Source of the DNA: Chryseobacterium oncorhynchi
GTDB lineage: Bacteria; Bacteroidota; Bacteroidia; Flavobacteriales; Weeksellaceae
Direction: 5' to 3'
Assembly: GCF_002899895.1 (NCBI RefSeq)
Contig: NZ_PPEI02000003.1
Location: 671,094 to 735,093, forward strand
Length of the DNA: 64,000 nucleotides
Under the pieces are notes generated by a model. The model searched no databases and was not told where the DNA came from. It saw only the letters and a program-made list of their open reading frames with translations. Positions 35,598 through 44,366 of the stretch are shown in pieces (within the stretch, counting starts at the first letter, position 1; each line of letters starts with the position of its first letter). Made by a program: the position numbers and the translations under genes.

Positions 35598-35706
35598 AAC
35601 TTAAGGCTTTACTGTTAATAAATATACGAAATTGTGAGTAATAAGCGGTGGTTATTTTATTGTCTTATTTAATAAGTAAAATTGACCATTGACAGTTTTA
35701 TATTCA

Positions 35707-36456
35707 CTAATTATCTTTCCCAGTGTAATAGTTGTAATCTTTAATAATGACATTAATAAACTGTTTCTCTGTCATTTTTGTAGGATCTATTTCCAGTTTC
35801 AGAATACTTTTAATTTTATCCGAAAGTTTACGGATAATTTGGCGGTCATCTATTTTTAAAGCCTTGGTATAGTTATCCTTGATTATTCTCATGTCATTAT
35901 CACTCAAGGCAATAACCTGTGGGAATGAGGGAATATAATTTTCATGAATATTTTCCAAAATGGTATGGGAAATATTGATGTTATTCTTAAGTGAAATGAC
36001 AGCAGTTCCTGAAGCGATGTCTCCCAAACGTTGGTTATCTTTGGAAATAATCATTGAAATTAGACCTACAACTCCGGCAAAAGATACATCTACCAGTCTG
36101 AATACCCAACGGATCATATAATCTCCAAAGCTAGCCTGATAGCCATCAATTTTCACTACTCTTATCTTCATGAGTTTTTTACCCGGAGTCTGTCCTTCCA
36201 TTAGGCTCTCTAAAACAACGGGATAAATGTAGGTAGGGAATGTAAGAATAATATATACAGCCATAACGGACCATTGATCAAGGCCGTTTAGCAGATATCC
36301 CAAATCAAAAACATTGAAGAAAAGATAGAGTACTATAATCACATAGGCAACCCTTATCAGAAGGTCAATAATGAAAGCGAGCATCCTTTCTCCTACACTG
36401 GCAATGTTAAAGTTAATATTTACATTTTGTGAGGTATTTATCGCAATTTGAGACAT
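35707..36456 (-). CDS. RDD-family membrane protein
   Basis: 249 residues from the start MSQIAINTSQNV at 36456; a longer frame up to 36666 would run through the divergent gene and lacks similarity. The RDD domain covers about 20-165: SVGERMLAFIIDLLIRVAYV, then GQTPGKKLMKIRVVKIDGYQASFGDYMIRWVFRLVD. The C-terminal 80 residues are soluble. It is divergent from the SpoIIM-type gene with 27 bases between start codons; RDD and SpoIIM proteins often accompany MoxR/DUF58 clusters, so it belongs with that locus. Confidence 0.85.
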   Translation of the reverse strand: MSQIAINTSQNVNINFNIASVGERMLAFIIDLLIRVAYVIIVLYLFFNVFDLGYLLNGLDQWSVMAVYIILTFPTYIYPVVLESLMEGQTPGKKLMKIRVVKIDGYQASFGDYMIRWVFRLVDVSFAGVVGLISMIISKDNQRLGDIASGTAVISLKNNINISHTILENIHENYIPSFPQVIALSDNDMRIIKDNYTKALKIDDRQIIRKLSDKIKSILKLEIDPTKMTEKQFINVIIKDYNYYTGKDN

Positions 36457-36483
36457 AATTTTTATTATTTTAGCCTTACAATT

Positions 36484-37467
36484 ATGAGAGAAGTTTATTT
36501 CATTAAACAAAATAAAGAAAAATGGTTGGGAATAGAACAGGTTATTGATGGGAAAATTAAAAAAAATCCTGATGACCTGTCTTCGTTGTATATTAACCTG
36601 ATCAATGATCTTTCTTTTGCACAGACTTACTATCCCAAAAGTAATACCACTGTTTATCTGAATCACTTATCCTCCCAGATCTTTCAAAAAATCTATAAAA
36701 CGAAAAGAGTAGAGGAGAACAGACTGGTTTATTTCTTTAAAACTGAAGTTCCGTTGTTGGTATATCAGTACAGAAGATATTTACTGTATGCTTTTCTGTT
36801 TTTTATTCTTTTTACTTCGATAGGAGTACTTTCTGCCATCTATGATAAGGACTTTGTTAATATCATTCTTGGAGAAAGTTATGTAAACGAAACCATTGAA
36901 AATATTAAGAATAATAATGCGGTAGGTGTTTACCAGAGTGGAACTACATGGGGAACTACAATAGGAATTATTTTTAATAATATTAAAGTAGGAGCCAAAC
37001 TATATATGTATGGAGTTGCCGGAGGTGTGGGAACTCTATTCGCTTTGCTCTCCAATAGTGTAATGTTGGGGTCCTTTCAATACTTTTTCTATGATTATGG
37101 AGCATTGAAAGACAGCGCAAGAGGAATCTGGCTTCATGGGGTATTTGAGATCTTTGCCATGGTGGTAGAAGCGATGTGCGGATTGATTCTTGGAGCTTCT
37201 ATTTTATTTCCGAAAACTTTGTCAAGATTTAACTCCTTTAAAAAAGGATTTAAAGATTCTTTCAAAATATTTTTAAGCACCATTCCATTCACGATCTGTG
37301 CAGGAATCATTGAGGGGTATGTTACAAGACATGCATTAAAGATGCCCTTGATTTTAAACCTGATGATTATTTTCGGCTCACTGGCCATTGTAATATTTTA
37401 CTATCTTGTGTATCCGTCTATTGTGAATAAAAAAACTAATAAACACACCAATGATACAATTTTATAA
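36484..37467 (+). CDS. SpoIIM-like (stage II sporulation protein M family) membrane protein
   Basis: 327 residues from ATG 36484 (MREVYFIKQNKEKW). An N-terminal soluble part of about 100 residues precedes five or six membrane segments. The segment GTTWGTTIGIIFNNIKVGAKLYMYGVAGGVGTLFALLSNSVMLG is typical of the family and HGVFEIFAMVVEAMCGLILG carries the conserved HGxxE. Non-sporulating bacteria keep this protein next to RDD, MoxR and DUF58 genes. First gene of the cluster; overlaps the next by 17 bases. Confidence 0.85.
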   Translation: MREVYFIKQNKEKWLGIEQVIDGKIKKNPDDLSSLYINLINDLSFAQTYYPKSNTTVYLNHLSSQIFQKIYKTKRVEENRLVYFFKTEVPLLVYQYRRYLLYAFLFFILFTSIGVLSAIYDKDFVNIILGESYVNETIENIKNNNAVGVYQSGTTWGTTIGIIFNNIKVGAKLYMYGVAGGVGTLFALLSNSVMLGSFQYFFYDYGALKDSARGIWLHGVFEIFAMVVEAMCGLILGASILFPKTLSRFNSFKKGFKDSFKIFLSTIPFTICAGIIEGYVTRHALKMPLILNLMIIFGSLAIVIFYYLVYPSIVNKKTNKHTNDTIL

Positions 37468-38413
37468 AAAAAGAGATTTTGGAACTTTCATTAGTGACAG
37501 CTTCAACTTTTTCAAGGTATATGGAAAGAATTATTTTAAAAATTATCTTTTGATCAATGGATTGCTGTTGATCTTAATGGTTACTGTTTTTATTTTTGGT
37601 TATAGAGAACTTTTTTCACAGATTTTCGGATCAAATTTAGATGGGGATTCTTATTATTTTGAACGATATTTCTCTAATAATGCAGGAATGCTGATTGGGG
37701 TAGGAATATTAACGTTTTTGCTTTGTATGATTCTGGCAATTGTTAATTACTTATATCCTGTTTTCTATCTGAAAAGAATTGCACAGGGAGCTGAAAAAAT
37801 AAAAACTGATGAAATATTAGACGATTTTAAGAAAAACTTAGGCAGAATTGCTAAACTATGTCTCGGGATGACTTTTATTGTAATTCCATTGGCATTATTT
37901 ATTGTAGCTTTTTCCTATATCCTGATATTTATTATTATTGGGTTTTTCCTAATAGTACTTGTTTATCCTACCTTATTTAACGTGATTACATTTCTGATGT
38001 ATGATTATTTTAATTCAGGGAGAGGTTTTTGGGAAAGCCTGAGTTATTCCATACGATCACAGTTTTCTTATCCTAATGGGAGTGAAAAGTCACCCTATTG
38101 GAAGTATTGGGCTGGTGCATTTATTATGTTTATCATGATATCCATTGCCAGTTCTATTTTCACCTACGTTCCTATGATTTTTGTTTATGGATCAGTTCTT
38201 ACCTCTGCTCCGGATGGAAATTTTGAACAAAATCCTTTTACCGGTACTGTAGGAATTATCTTTTTTGTATTCTATGGAATTTCAATGCTGCTTTCATTCT
38301 TGCTTTCGAATCTGTTGTATGTGAATGCCGGATTCATGTATTATGACAGCAGAACAGATCTTCACCAGAAAGTTGAACTTGAAGAAATAGACACGATTGG
38401 TATCAATGAATAG
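37451..38413 (+). CDS. Polytopic membrane protein of the MoxR cluster
   Basis: 320 residues with about six membrane segments (about 33-53, 78-105, 137-160, 163-190, 219-246, 266-292). It starts inside the end of the SpoIIM-like gene and overlaps the DUF4129 gene by eight bases. FWESLSYSIRSQF and the surrounding loop resemble DUF4013-like proteins, but I would not assign a family firmly. A membrane component of the same complex as its neighbours is likely. Confidence 0.75.
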   Translation: MIQFYKKRDFGTFISDSFNFFKVYGKNYFKNYLLINGLLLILMVTVFIFGYRELFSQIFGSNLDGDSYYFERYFSNNAGMLIGVGILTFLLCMILAIVNYLYPVFYLKRIAQGAEKIKTDEILDDFKKNLGRIAKLCLGMTFIVIPLALFIVAFSYILIFIIIGFFLIVLVYPTLFNVITFLMYDYFNSGRGFWESLSYSIRSQFSYPNGSEKSPYWKYWAGAFIMFIMISIASSIFTYVPMIFVYGSVLTSAPDGNFEQNPFTGTVGIIFFVFYGISMLLSFLLSNLLYVNAGFMYYDSRTDLHQKVELEEIDTIGINE

Positions 38414-39197
38414 GTTTTTAATTTTTATACTGCTTTTCTTTTCACTGGGCCTTGTTAAAGCTCAGGATGATGGCTCTGAAGATGATTATCTGGGTGATTC
38501 TCTGTACACAACAGGTCACTACCATAATATGCTTCGTGCAGATTCTGTATTGATGAAACAACCGATTACAGAAAATACAGCGTATCCCAAAGAATTTAAG
38601 AAGAATATTCCGTCAAGATATAAAGGAAATGAGTTTGATTATTCAGTATCAAAGCCAAGAGAATCTTTCTGGCAAAAGCTATTGAGAAAAATCGACCGTA
38701 TTTTACAAGGTATTTTTGGGGAGAAAGTTTTTGCTAAATCTTCCGAGTTTACAATGGCACTTGTTCGTCTTTTTGCCATCCTTTTGGTTGGGTTTCTACT
38801 TTATTTTATTATTAAGTATGTTCTTGGTAAAGATGGAAACTTTATTTTCGGTAAAAAGAATAAAAAGCTGAATCTGAATGTGGAGGAACTGCATGAAAAC
38901 ATCCATGAAATTAATTTCCCTGAAAGTATTGCAAATTTTGAACGTGCAGGAGACTATCGTTCAGCAGTTCGTTATCAATTTCTATTCGCTCTCAAAAAAT
39001 TAAGTGATAAGAAACTAATCAACTGGAATCCTGAGAAAACCAACAAGGATTATGTGGCAGAATTAAAAGCTCCGAATCTTAAAAATGAATTTTCAGATTT
39101 ATCTTACATCTTTGATTATGTCTGGTATGGAGAATTCAATATTGAAGAACAGAGCTATCAGAAATTTAAAAATCAGTATCAGGCATTTAAACCATAA
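38406..39197 (+). CDS. DUF4129-type membrane protein
   Basis: 263 residues from ATG 38406, with signal peptide (about 1-20, ending VKAQ), a periplasmic stretch (about 21-105), one membrane segment (about 116-140) and a C-terminal cytosolic part with the DUF4129 pattern: RAGDYRSAVRYQFLFALKKLSDKKLINWNPEKTNKDYVAEL and YIFDYVWYGEFNIEEQSYQKF. DUF4129 domains accompany transglutaminase, MoxR and DUF58 genes. Eight-base start/stop overlap with the previous gene. Confidence 0.82.
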   Translation: MNRFLIFILLFFSLGLVKAQDDGSEDDYLGDSLYTTGHYHNMLRADSVLMKQPITENTAYPKEFKKNIPSRYKGNEFDYSVSKPRESFWQKLLRKIDRILQGIFGEKVFAKSSEFTMALVRLFAILLVGFLLYFIIKYVLGKDGNFIFGKKNKKLNLNVEELHENIHEINFPESIANFERAGDYRSAVRYQFLFALKKLSDKKLINWNPEKTNKDYVAELKAPNLKNEFSDLSYIFDYVWYGEFNIEEQSYQKFKNQYQAFKP

Positions 39198-39208
39198 CTC
39201 AACTCACC

Positions 39209-40366
39209 ATGAATAAGACTTTCAGAATATATGCTGTAATCTTCATCGTTGTGATGGTTATTTTGGCATTGCTTGAAGTTAATAAAAAAGAAACCACCAA
39301 CTGGCGTAAAAATTTTGACATCAATGAGAAGTCTCCTTTTGGCCTGTTTGTTTTTAATAATGAAGCCAAGGATCTTTTTAAGAACAATCTGAAAAAGATT
39401 GATCAGGCTCCTTATGAATACTACAGTCAGCACAAAAAAAACAACCACAATATTGTTGTTATTGAAAATGATATTGATGGTGAATCCTGGAAGAAAATTC
39501 TGGATCAGGTATCAGGAGGCTCAGATGCATTATTGATTGTGAGCCGGATGCCTAAGGAAATTTCAGATAGCATCGGATTTTATGATTCGGAGATTTCTTT
39601 TGAAGAGCAGAATGTCTTGAAACTTACCGATACAAAATATCAGAATGATTTTATTAAATTGGATAAATTTCCGTCTGGTAGAGGGTTTTCATTCATTAAA
39701 CCTAATGTTGAAGTACTCGGGAAAACAGTAGAGGACAAGAATACAGATCAGGCCAACTTTATTAAAGTGAAGTTTGGGAAAGGGAATATATATGTTCACA
39801 GCGAACCTCTTTTTCTTACCAATTATTATCTGTTGAAACCTGGAAGTGTAAAGTATGCACAGGATGTATTCTCTTATCTTCAGGACAGGGAGACCCTTTG
39901 GTTTGTGGAAGGTAGCACCAAGGCCTCAAGTTTCTTTATGAGATTTATATTGGGAAATCCAGCGTTGAAGTATGCCTGGTGGGTATTTCTGGGTGGATTG
40001 ATCCTTTTCATCTTCTTTAATGCCAAGAGAAAACAGAGAATTGTCCCCGTCATAGAACCATTGCGAAATACATCATTAGATTTTGTAAAAAGCATTGGAA
40101 ATCTTTATCTTCAGGAAAGAGATTTTCATGATATGATGGCCAAAAAAGCCCAATATTTCCTGAATAAGGTAAGAATGGATTTTCTTATTGATACCCAGAA
40201 TTTAGATGATGAATTTGCCAAAAAGCTACAATTAAAGACCGGAAAAACAATGGAAATGATTAATGAAGCAATTCATCTTATCAAAAAAGGACAGGATCCC
40301 TATTCCAGTGTGATGAAAGAAGATCTGGTAAGAATGAATAAGCTCCTTGATGAAATATTAAAATAA
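39209..40366 (+). CDS. DUF4350-type membrane protein
   Basis: 385 residues. One N-terminal membrane segment (about 7-22), a periplasmic region (about 23-250) with a GATase-like alpha/beta pattern (SPFGLFVFNNEAKDLF, DALLIVSRMP, GKGNIYVHSEPLFLTNYYL), a second membrane segment (about 252-272, WWVFLGGLILFIFF) and a cytosolic C-terminal helix bundle. This is the usual architecture of DUF4350 proteins next to MoxR. No catalytic role is known. Eleven bases after the DUF4129 gene. Confidence 0.8.
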   Translation: MNKTFRIYAVIFIVVMVILALLEVNKKETTNWRKNFDINEKSPFGLFVFNNEAKDLFKNNLKKIDQAPYEYYSQHKKNNHNIVVIENDIDGESWKKILDQVSGGSDALLIVSRMPKEISDSIGFYDSEISFEEQNVLKLTDTKYQNDFIKLDKFPSGRGFSFIKPNVEVLGKTVEDKNTDQANFIKVKFGKGNIYVHSEPLFLTNYYLLKPGSVKYAQDVFSYLQDRETLWFVEGSTKASSFFMRFILGNPALKYAWWVFLGGLILFIFFNAKRKQRIVPVIEPLRNTSLDFVKSIGNLYLQERDFHDMMAKKAQYFLNKVRMDFLIDTQNLDDEFAKKLQLKTGKTMEMINEAIHLIKKGQDPYSSVMKEDLVRMNKLLDEILK

Positions 40367-40401
40367 GAGAATCCTAATAGGATGATTTAATAAAAGATAG
40401 A

Positions 40402-41466
40402 ATGAGTTCTATCGAAAAACCAAAGATAAAAATTATGGAAAACTTTGATAACGAAAATATAGAAAATCAAACTTCTATAAACCTTAATAAAAACGAAGAT
40501 CAGTTTCAGTCCCGTATTGATATGATTGAGCTTCGTGCAAGTCTGGATAAAGTAAAAGCCGAAATAGGCAAGGTGATTGTAGGACAGGAGAGCATGATAG
40601 AACATCTGTTAGCAGCATTGCTTTCTAATGGCCATGTACTAATTGAAGGAGTTCCCGGAGTTGCCAAAACAATTACAGCTAAGCTATTGGCAAAGACCAT
40701 TGACGTAGGTTTCAGCAGAATTCAGTTTACACCGGATTTGATGCCTTCCGATATCCTGGGAACTTCAATATTCAATGTGAAAAACTCTGAATTTGAGTTT
40801 AAAAAAGGACCTATTTTCTCCAATTTTATATTGATTGATGAGATCAACAGATCGCCGGCGAAAACACAGGCTGCATTGTTTGAAGTAATGGAAGAAAGAC
40901 AGATCACGATGGATGGTACCCGTTACATTATGGATGAACCTTTCCTTGTGGTGGCTACACAAAACCCTATAGAGCATGAAGGAACATACAGGCTTCCTGA
41001 AGCTCAGCTTGACCGTTTTCTATTCAAAATTAATGTAGGGTATCCTAATCTTGAACAGGAAATTACCATTATTAAGAATCAGCACGAAAGCAAGAAAGAA
41101 GATAAAACAGAGGGTGTAAACAAAGTGATTACTGCAGAGCAACTGAAAGGATATCAGCATTTGGTAAAAGAAATCATTGTAGAGGCTCAGTTGATGGAAT
41201 ATATTGCTAAAATCATTATTAATACCAGAGAAAATCAATTCTTATATCTGGGGGCTTCACCAAGAGCATCCTTGGCACTTCTTACGGCTTCCAAAGCTTT
41301 TGCAGCATTAAGAGGAAGAGATTTTGTAACTCCGGAAGATATTAAGGAAGCAAGCTATGCTGTGTTAAGACATAGAGTAATCGTTTCTCCGGAAAGAGAA
41401 ATGGAAGGCCTTACTGCCGATGAAATTATCCGTCAAATTTTAGAAGGAATAGAAATTCCTAGATAG
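40402..41466 (+). CDS. MoxR-family AAA+ ATPase
   Basis: 354 residues. Walker A GVPGVAKT (83-90), Walker B ILIDEINR (143-150), the MoxR insert EGTYRLPEAQLDRFLFKI and sensor 2 region ASPRASLALLTASKAFA. An alternative start at 40435 (MENFDNEN) is possible; the extra N-terminus is not conserved-looking. MoxR proteins act as chaperones that activate metal-dependent or von Willebrand A-type proteins, often working with the DUF58 protein encoded next. Cytosolic. Confidence 0.93.
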   Translation: MSSIEKPKIKIMENFDNENIENQTSINLNKNEDQFQSRIDMIELRASLDKVKAEIGKVIVGQESMIEHLLAALLSNGHVLIEGVPGVAKTITAKLLAKTIDVGFSRIQFTPDLMPSDILGTSIFNVKNSEFEFKKGPIFSNFILIDEINRSPAKTQAALFEVMEERQITMDGTRYIMDEPFLVVATQNPIEHEGTYRLPEAQLDRFLFKINVGYPNLEQEITIIKNQHESKKEDKTEGVNKVITAEQLKGYQHLVKEIIVEAQLMEYIAKIIINTRENQFLYLGASPRASLALLTASKAFAALRGRDFVTPEDIKEASYAVLRHRVIVSPEREMEGLTADEIIRQILEGIEIPR

Positions 41467-41510
41467 GAGAGTAGATTGTAACCTATAATCTGCTACCCGC
41501 CACCTAAACA

Positions 41511-42833
41511 ATGAAAAACTTATACATTAATACACGTTTCTTCTTTACACTCATCGGAGTGGGGGTACTGTATGTTCTTGCATTTTTCTTTCCGGGGTTG
41601 ATGTGGGTTGCCCATATTGTATTGTTACTCTGTTTTCTTGCCGCCATGGTAGACTATTTGCTGATTTTTAATCAAAAAAATGCTTTGCAGGCACAGAGGA
41701 TATTACCCGAAAAGTTGTCCAATGGTGATGAAAATTTTGTGAAGATTGACATTAAAAATAATTACAGCTTTAAGATCACTGCTAAAATTATTGATGAAAT
41801 TCCGTTTCAATTTCAGAAAAGAGATTTCCTGATTGAAAAACAGATTAACCCCGGAGCAAATACTTTCTTTCAATATACTTTAGAACCTAAGGAAAGAGGA
41901 GAATATCAATTTGGAAGTCTGAACATTTATGCTTCATCGCCGCTAGGATTTGTTTCAAAAAGATTTAATTTTCAGAAAGATGCGACGCTAGCGTCTTATC
42001 CATCCTTTGTTCATCTCAGAAAATATGAGCTGATGGCTTTACAGAGTGAATTTTTATTAGGAGGAATCAAGAAAGTGAGAAAACTGGGACATACCATGGA
42101 GTTTGAACAAATCAAGGAATATGTTCCCGGAGATGACATCAGAACAATTAACTGGAAAGCTACATCTAAGGCTAATCGATTAATGGTTAATCAGTTTCAG
42201 GATGAAAAATCACAACGTATTTTTATGCTGATTGATAAGGGACGAACAATGAAAATGCCTTTTAATGGATTAAGTTTGCTGGATTATTCCATCAATGCTA
42301 CCATGGCACTGTCCCATATTATTTTAAGAAAAGGAGACAGAGCTGGGATGATGACATTCTCAAAAAAGGCTGAAAATAAAATTGCAGCCGAGAATAAATC
42401 CGGACAGCTGAAAAAAATATCAGAGGCACTTTATAATATTAAAACAGATTTCTTTGAAAGTGATTTCAACCGATTGTATCAGGATGTGAAATACTCCCTC
42501 AATCAGAGAAGTCTAATTTTGCTGTTTACCAATTTTGAAACGTTGGACGGATTGAACCGACAATTGAAATATCTTCGTGGAATTGCAAAGAATCACTTGT
42601 TGGTAGTCGTGTTTTTCAAGAACTCAGAACTACAGACCATGATTAACAAGAATCCTGAAAATATGCAGGAAATCTATGATGAAATTGTAGCCGAAAAATT
42701 TGAATTTGAAAAGAAACTCATCATTCAGGAGCTTCGTAAGTATGGAATCTATACCGTATATACCCTTCCGGAAAATTTGAATATCGATGTTATCAATAAG
42801 TATTTGGAGATAAAAGCGAGAGGAATTTTATAA
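41511..42833 (+). CDS. DUF58 domain protein (MoxR partner)
   Basis: 440 residues. Two N-terminal membrane segments (about 9-48), then a soluble part with the DUF58 signature LGHTMEFEQIKEYVPGDDIRTINWKATSKANRLMVNQF (about 195-232) and a following vWA-like fold IFMLIDKGRTM with DxGRT in place of DxSxS. It is the standard partner of MoxR, 44 bases upstream. Role: probably envelope stress or surface assembly; not known for this organism. Confidence 0.9.
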   Translation: MKNLYINTRFFFTLIGVGVLYVLAFFFPGLMWVAHIVLLLCFLAAMVDYLLIFNQKNALQAQRILPEKLSNGDENFVKIDIKNNYSFKITAKIIDEIPFQFQKRDFLIEKQINPGANTFFQYTLEPKERGEYQFGSLNIYASSPLGFVSKRFNFQKDATLASYPSFVHLRKYELMALQSEFLLGGIKKVRKLGHTMEFEQIKEYVPGDDIRTINWKATSKANRLMVNQFQDEKSQRIFMLIDKGRTMKMPFNGLSLLDYSINATMALSHIILRKGDRAGMMTFSKKAENKIAAENKSGQLKKISEALYNIKTDFFESDFNRLYQDVKYSLNQRSLILLFTNFETLDGLNRQLKYLRGIAKNHLLVVVFFKNSELQTMINKNPENMQEIYDEIVAEKFEFEKKLIIQELRKYGIYTVYTLPENLNIDVINKYLEIKARGIL

Positions 42834-42863
42834 AATATTTTAAATTACAAATCAAAAAATAAA

Positions 42864-43802
42864 ATGGAACTAAAAGAAAAGGCAGGTGCACTTTTGAAAA
42901 TAGCTGCATTAAATGAAGGGGCAAAAGAATATATTCTTAACAATCCTGAGCTCTTTAAACTCTTACTGAAAGCAGCTAAAAGATATATAGGAGGAGAAAA
43001 AATGGAAGAAGCTATTGTTACTGCTAAAAGAATTAATGCTAAAGGACTTCCAACTTCACTAGAGTTTATGGGGGAAAGTACCCGTTCTGTGGAAGAATCA
43101 GAATTGGTAACTCAACATTTCACTAATTTGATTAATAAAGTGAAAGAAGAGAATATTAATTCTATCATTTCTTTGGATTTATCTCATATAGGTCTTGCAA
43201 TTGATAAGGATCTCGCTTATAATAATTTAGTGTTATTAGCAGAATCAGCTTATAAAAAAAATATTGAAATAGTGATTAGCGCAGAGGGAATTGATAGAAC
43301 TGATAATATTATTAATACCTTTTGTAAAATATCGCCTGATTTTCCCAATGTAGGAATTACCCTTCAGGCTTATTTAAACCGTACTCCAAAAGACCTTGAA
43401 CGAATATTGAATGAAACACAAGGGAAAATAAGAATTGTAAAAGGGGCTTTTGCCGTTCCTTCAGGACATGCTGTAGAGAGAGGAAAACATTTAGACGATC
43501 TATACATTAAATATATTGAAACACTTTTCCTTAAAAACAGAAGGTGTTCTATTGCTACCCATCATAATATAGTTCAAAATAGAGTTAAAGAGCTCATTGA
43601 ACAATATGATATTCCAAAATCTAAGTATGAATTTGAAATGCTACTGGGAATACAGGAAGATCTGTTGAATGAAACGTATAAAGAAGGTTACCCATGCAGA
43701 CAGTATATAGTGTATGGTGATGAATGGTATTTGTACATGTGTAACCGAATTGCAGAAAATCCAGATAATCTTTTTCAGGCTATGGTTGATATCATGTCTT
43801 AG
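42864..43802 (+). CDS. Proline dehydrogenase-family protein with altered substrate pocket
   Basis: 312 residues of the flavin-dependent PRODH barrel: SLEFMGES (65-72), SLDLSHIGL (103-111), RIVKGAF (190-196), ATHHN (231-235), FEMLLGI (257-263) and the closing strand YGDEWYLYMCNRIAENPDNL. In PutA and PRODH enzymes that last stretch is WYxYxxRRxAERP, where both arginines bind the proline carboxylate. Here the first is Asn294, only Arg295 remains, and RP becomes NP. The VKGAYxE glutamate is also missing (VKGAFAV). It may use another cyclic amine or be a non-canonical PRODH. It lies 30 bases after DUF58 but need not share its role. Confidence 0.8.
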   Translation: MELKEKAGALLKIAALNEGAKEYILNNPELFKLLLKAAKRYIGGEKMEEAIVTAKRINAKGLPTSLEFMGESTRSVEESELVTQHFTNLINKVKEENINSIISLDLSHIGLAIDKDLAYNNLVLLAESAYKKNIEIVISAEGIDRTDNIINTFCKISPDFPNVGITLQAYLNRTPKDLERILNETQGKIRIVKGAFAVPSGHAVERGKHLDDLYIKYIETLFLKNRRCSIATHHNIVQNRVKELIEQYDIPKSKYEFEMLLGIQEDLLNETYKEGYPCRQYIVYGDEWYLYMCNRIAENPDNLFQAMVDIMS

Positions 43803-43828
43803 CCCAAGGTTTAATCCACAAAGTTTTT

Positions 43829-43836
43829 TATATTTG
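43829..43836 (+). promoter_or_regulatory. Candidate -7 element of the OsmC-family gene
   Basis: TATATTTG fits TAnnTTTG, about 40 bases before the ATG at 43877, just after the stop of the PRODH-like gene. The -33 side is unclear. Confidence 0.4.
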
Positions 43837-43876
43837 AATAAGAATATAAAAAAATCCTGAAATATAAATCCGTACA

Positions 43877-44296
43877 ATGAAAATTACACTTAACAGAATA
43901 AACGACGACTTTTTATTTGAATGTACAAACGCTCAAGGAAATTCTATTCTTTTAGATAATACTTCCCAGCCGGGAGCTAAAGGAGTTTCTCCAATGGAGA
44001 GTGTACTAATGGCAGTAGCAGGATGCAGCGGAATAGATGTAGTTTCTATTTTAAAGAAGCAACGTCAGGAAATTAAAAGTTTTCAGGCAGAAGTAGAAGG
44101 AGAAAGAGTTCAGGTAGATGATGCCAAGCCTTTTAAGTCAATCAACGTGAAATTTCTTTTAGAAGGAAAAATTGATCCTAAAAAAGCTCAAAAGGCAGCA
44201 GAACTATCTTTTGAAAAATACTGTTCTGTATCAAAAACTTTAGAGCCTAATGTCGAAATAGGATACGAAGTCTTCGTTAACGGAGAAAAAATTTAA
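43877..44296 (+). CDS. OsmC-family redox protein
   Basis: 139 residues. The two redox cysteines of OsmC/YhfA proteins are present: C50 in AVAGCSGIDV and C116 in KYCSVSK, with the family spacing and PxExxLMAVAGC context. OsmC-type proteins reduce organic hydroperoxides or act as thiol-dependent detoxifiers; the YhfA-like subgroup has no proven substrate. Cytosolic. Own candidate promoter and a terminator after it. Confidence 0.9.
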   Translation: MKITLNRINDDFLFECTNAQGNSILLDNTSQPGAKGVSPMESVLMAVAGCSGIDVVSILKKQRQEIKSFQAEVEGERVQVDDAKPFKSINVKFLLEGKIDPKKAQKAAELSFEKYCSVSKTLEPNVEIGYEVFVNGEKI

Positions 44297-44315
44297 TCTC
44301 TGACATAAAAATAGA

Positions 44316-44346
44316 AAAAGCCGGATAATTTATCCGGCTTTTTTAT
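44316..44346. terminator. Terminator after the OsmC-family gene
   Basis: AAAAGCCGGATA (44316-44327) and TATCCGGCTTTT (44331-44342) form a perfect 12-base-pair stem with an ATT loop and T run. It can also terminate the convergent glucosidase gene ending at 44367. Confidence 0.92.
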
Positions 44347-44366
44347 TACCCATTATTCATTGTTTA

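Noticed and set aside
36457-36666. Extended N-terminus for the RDD protein across the divergent SpoIIM gene
   Set aside because: It would overlap the start of a well-supported gene on the other strand; MSQIAINTS at 36456 suits the family.
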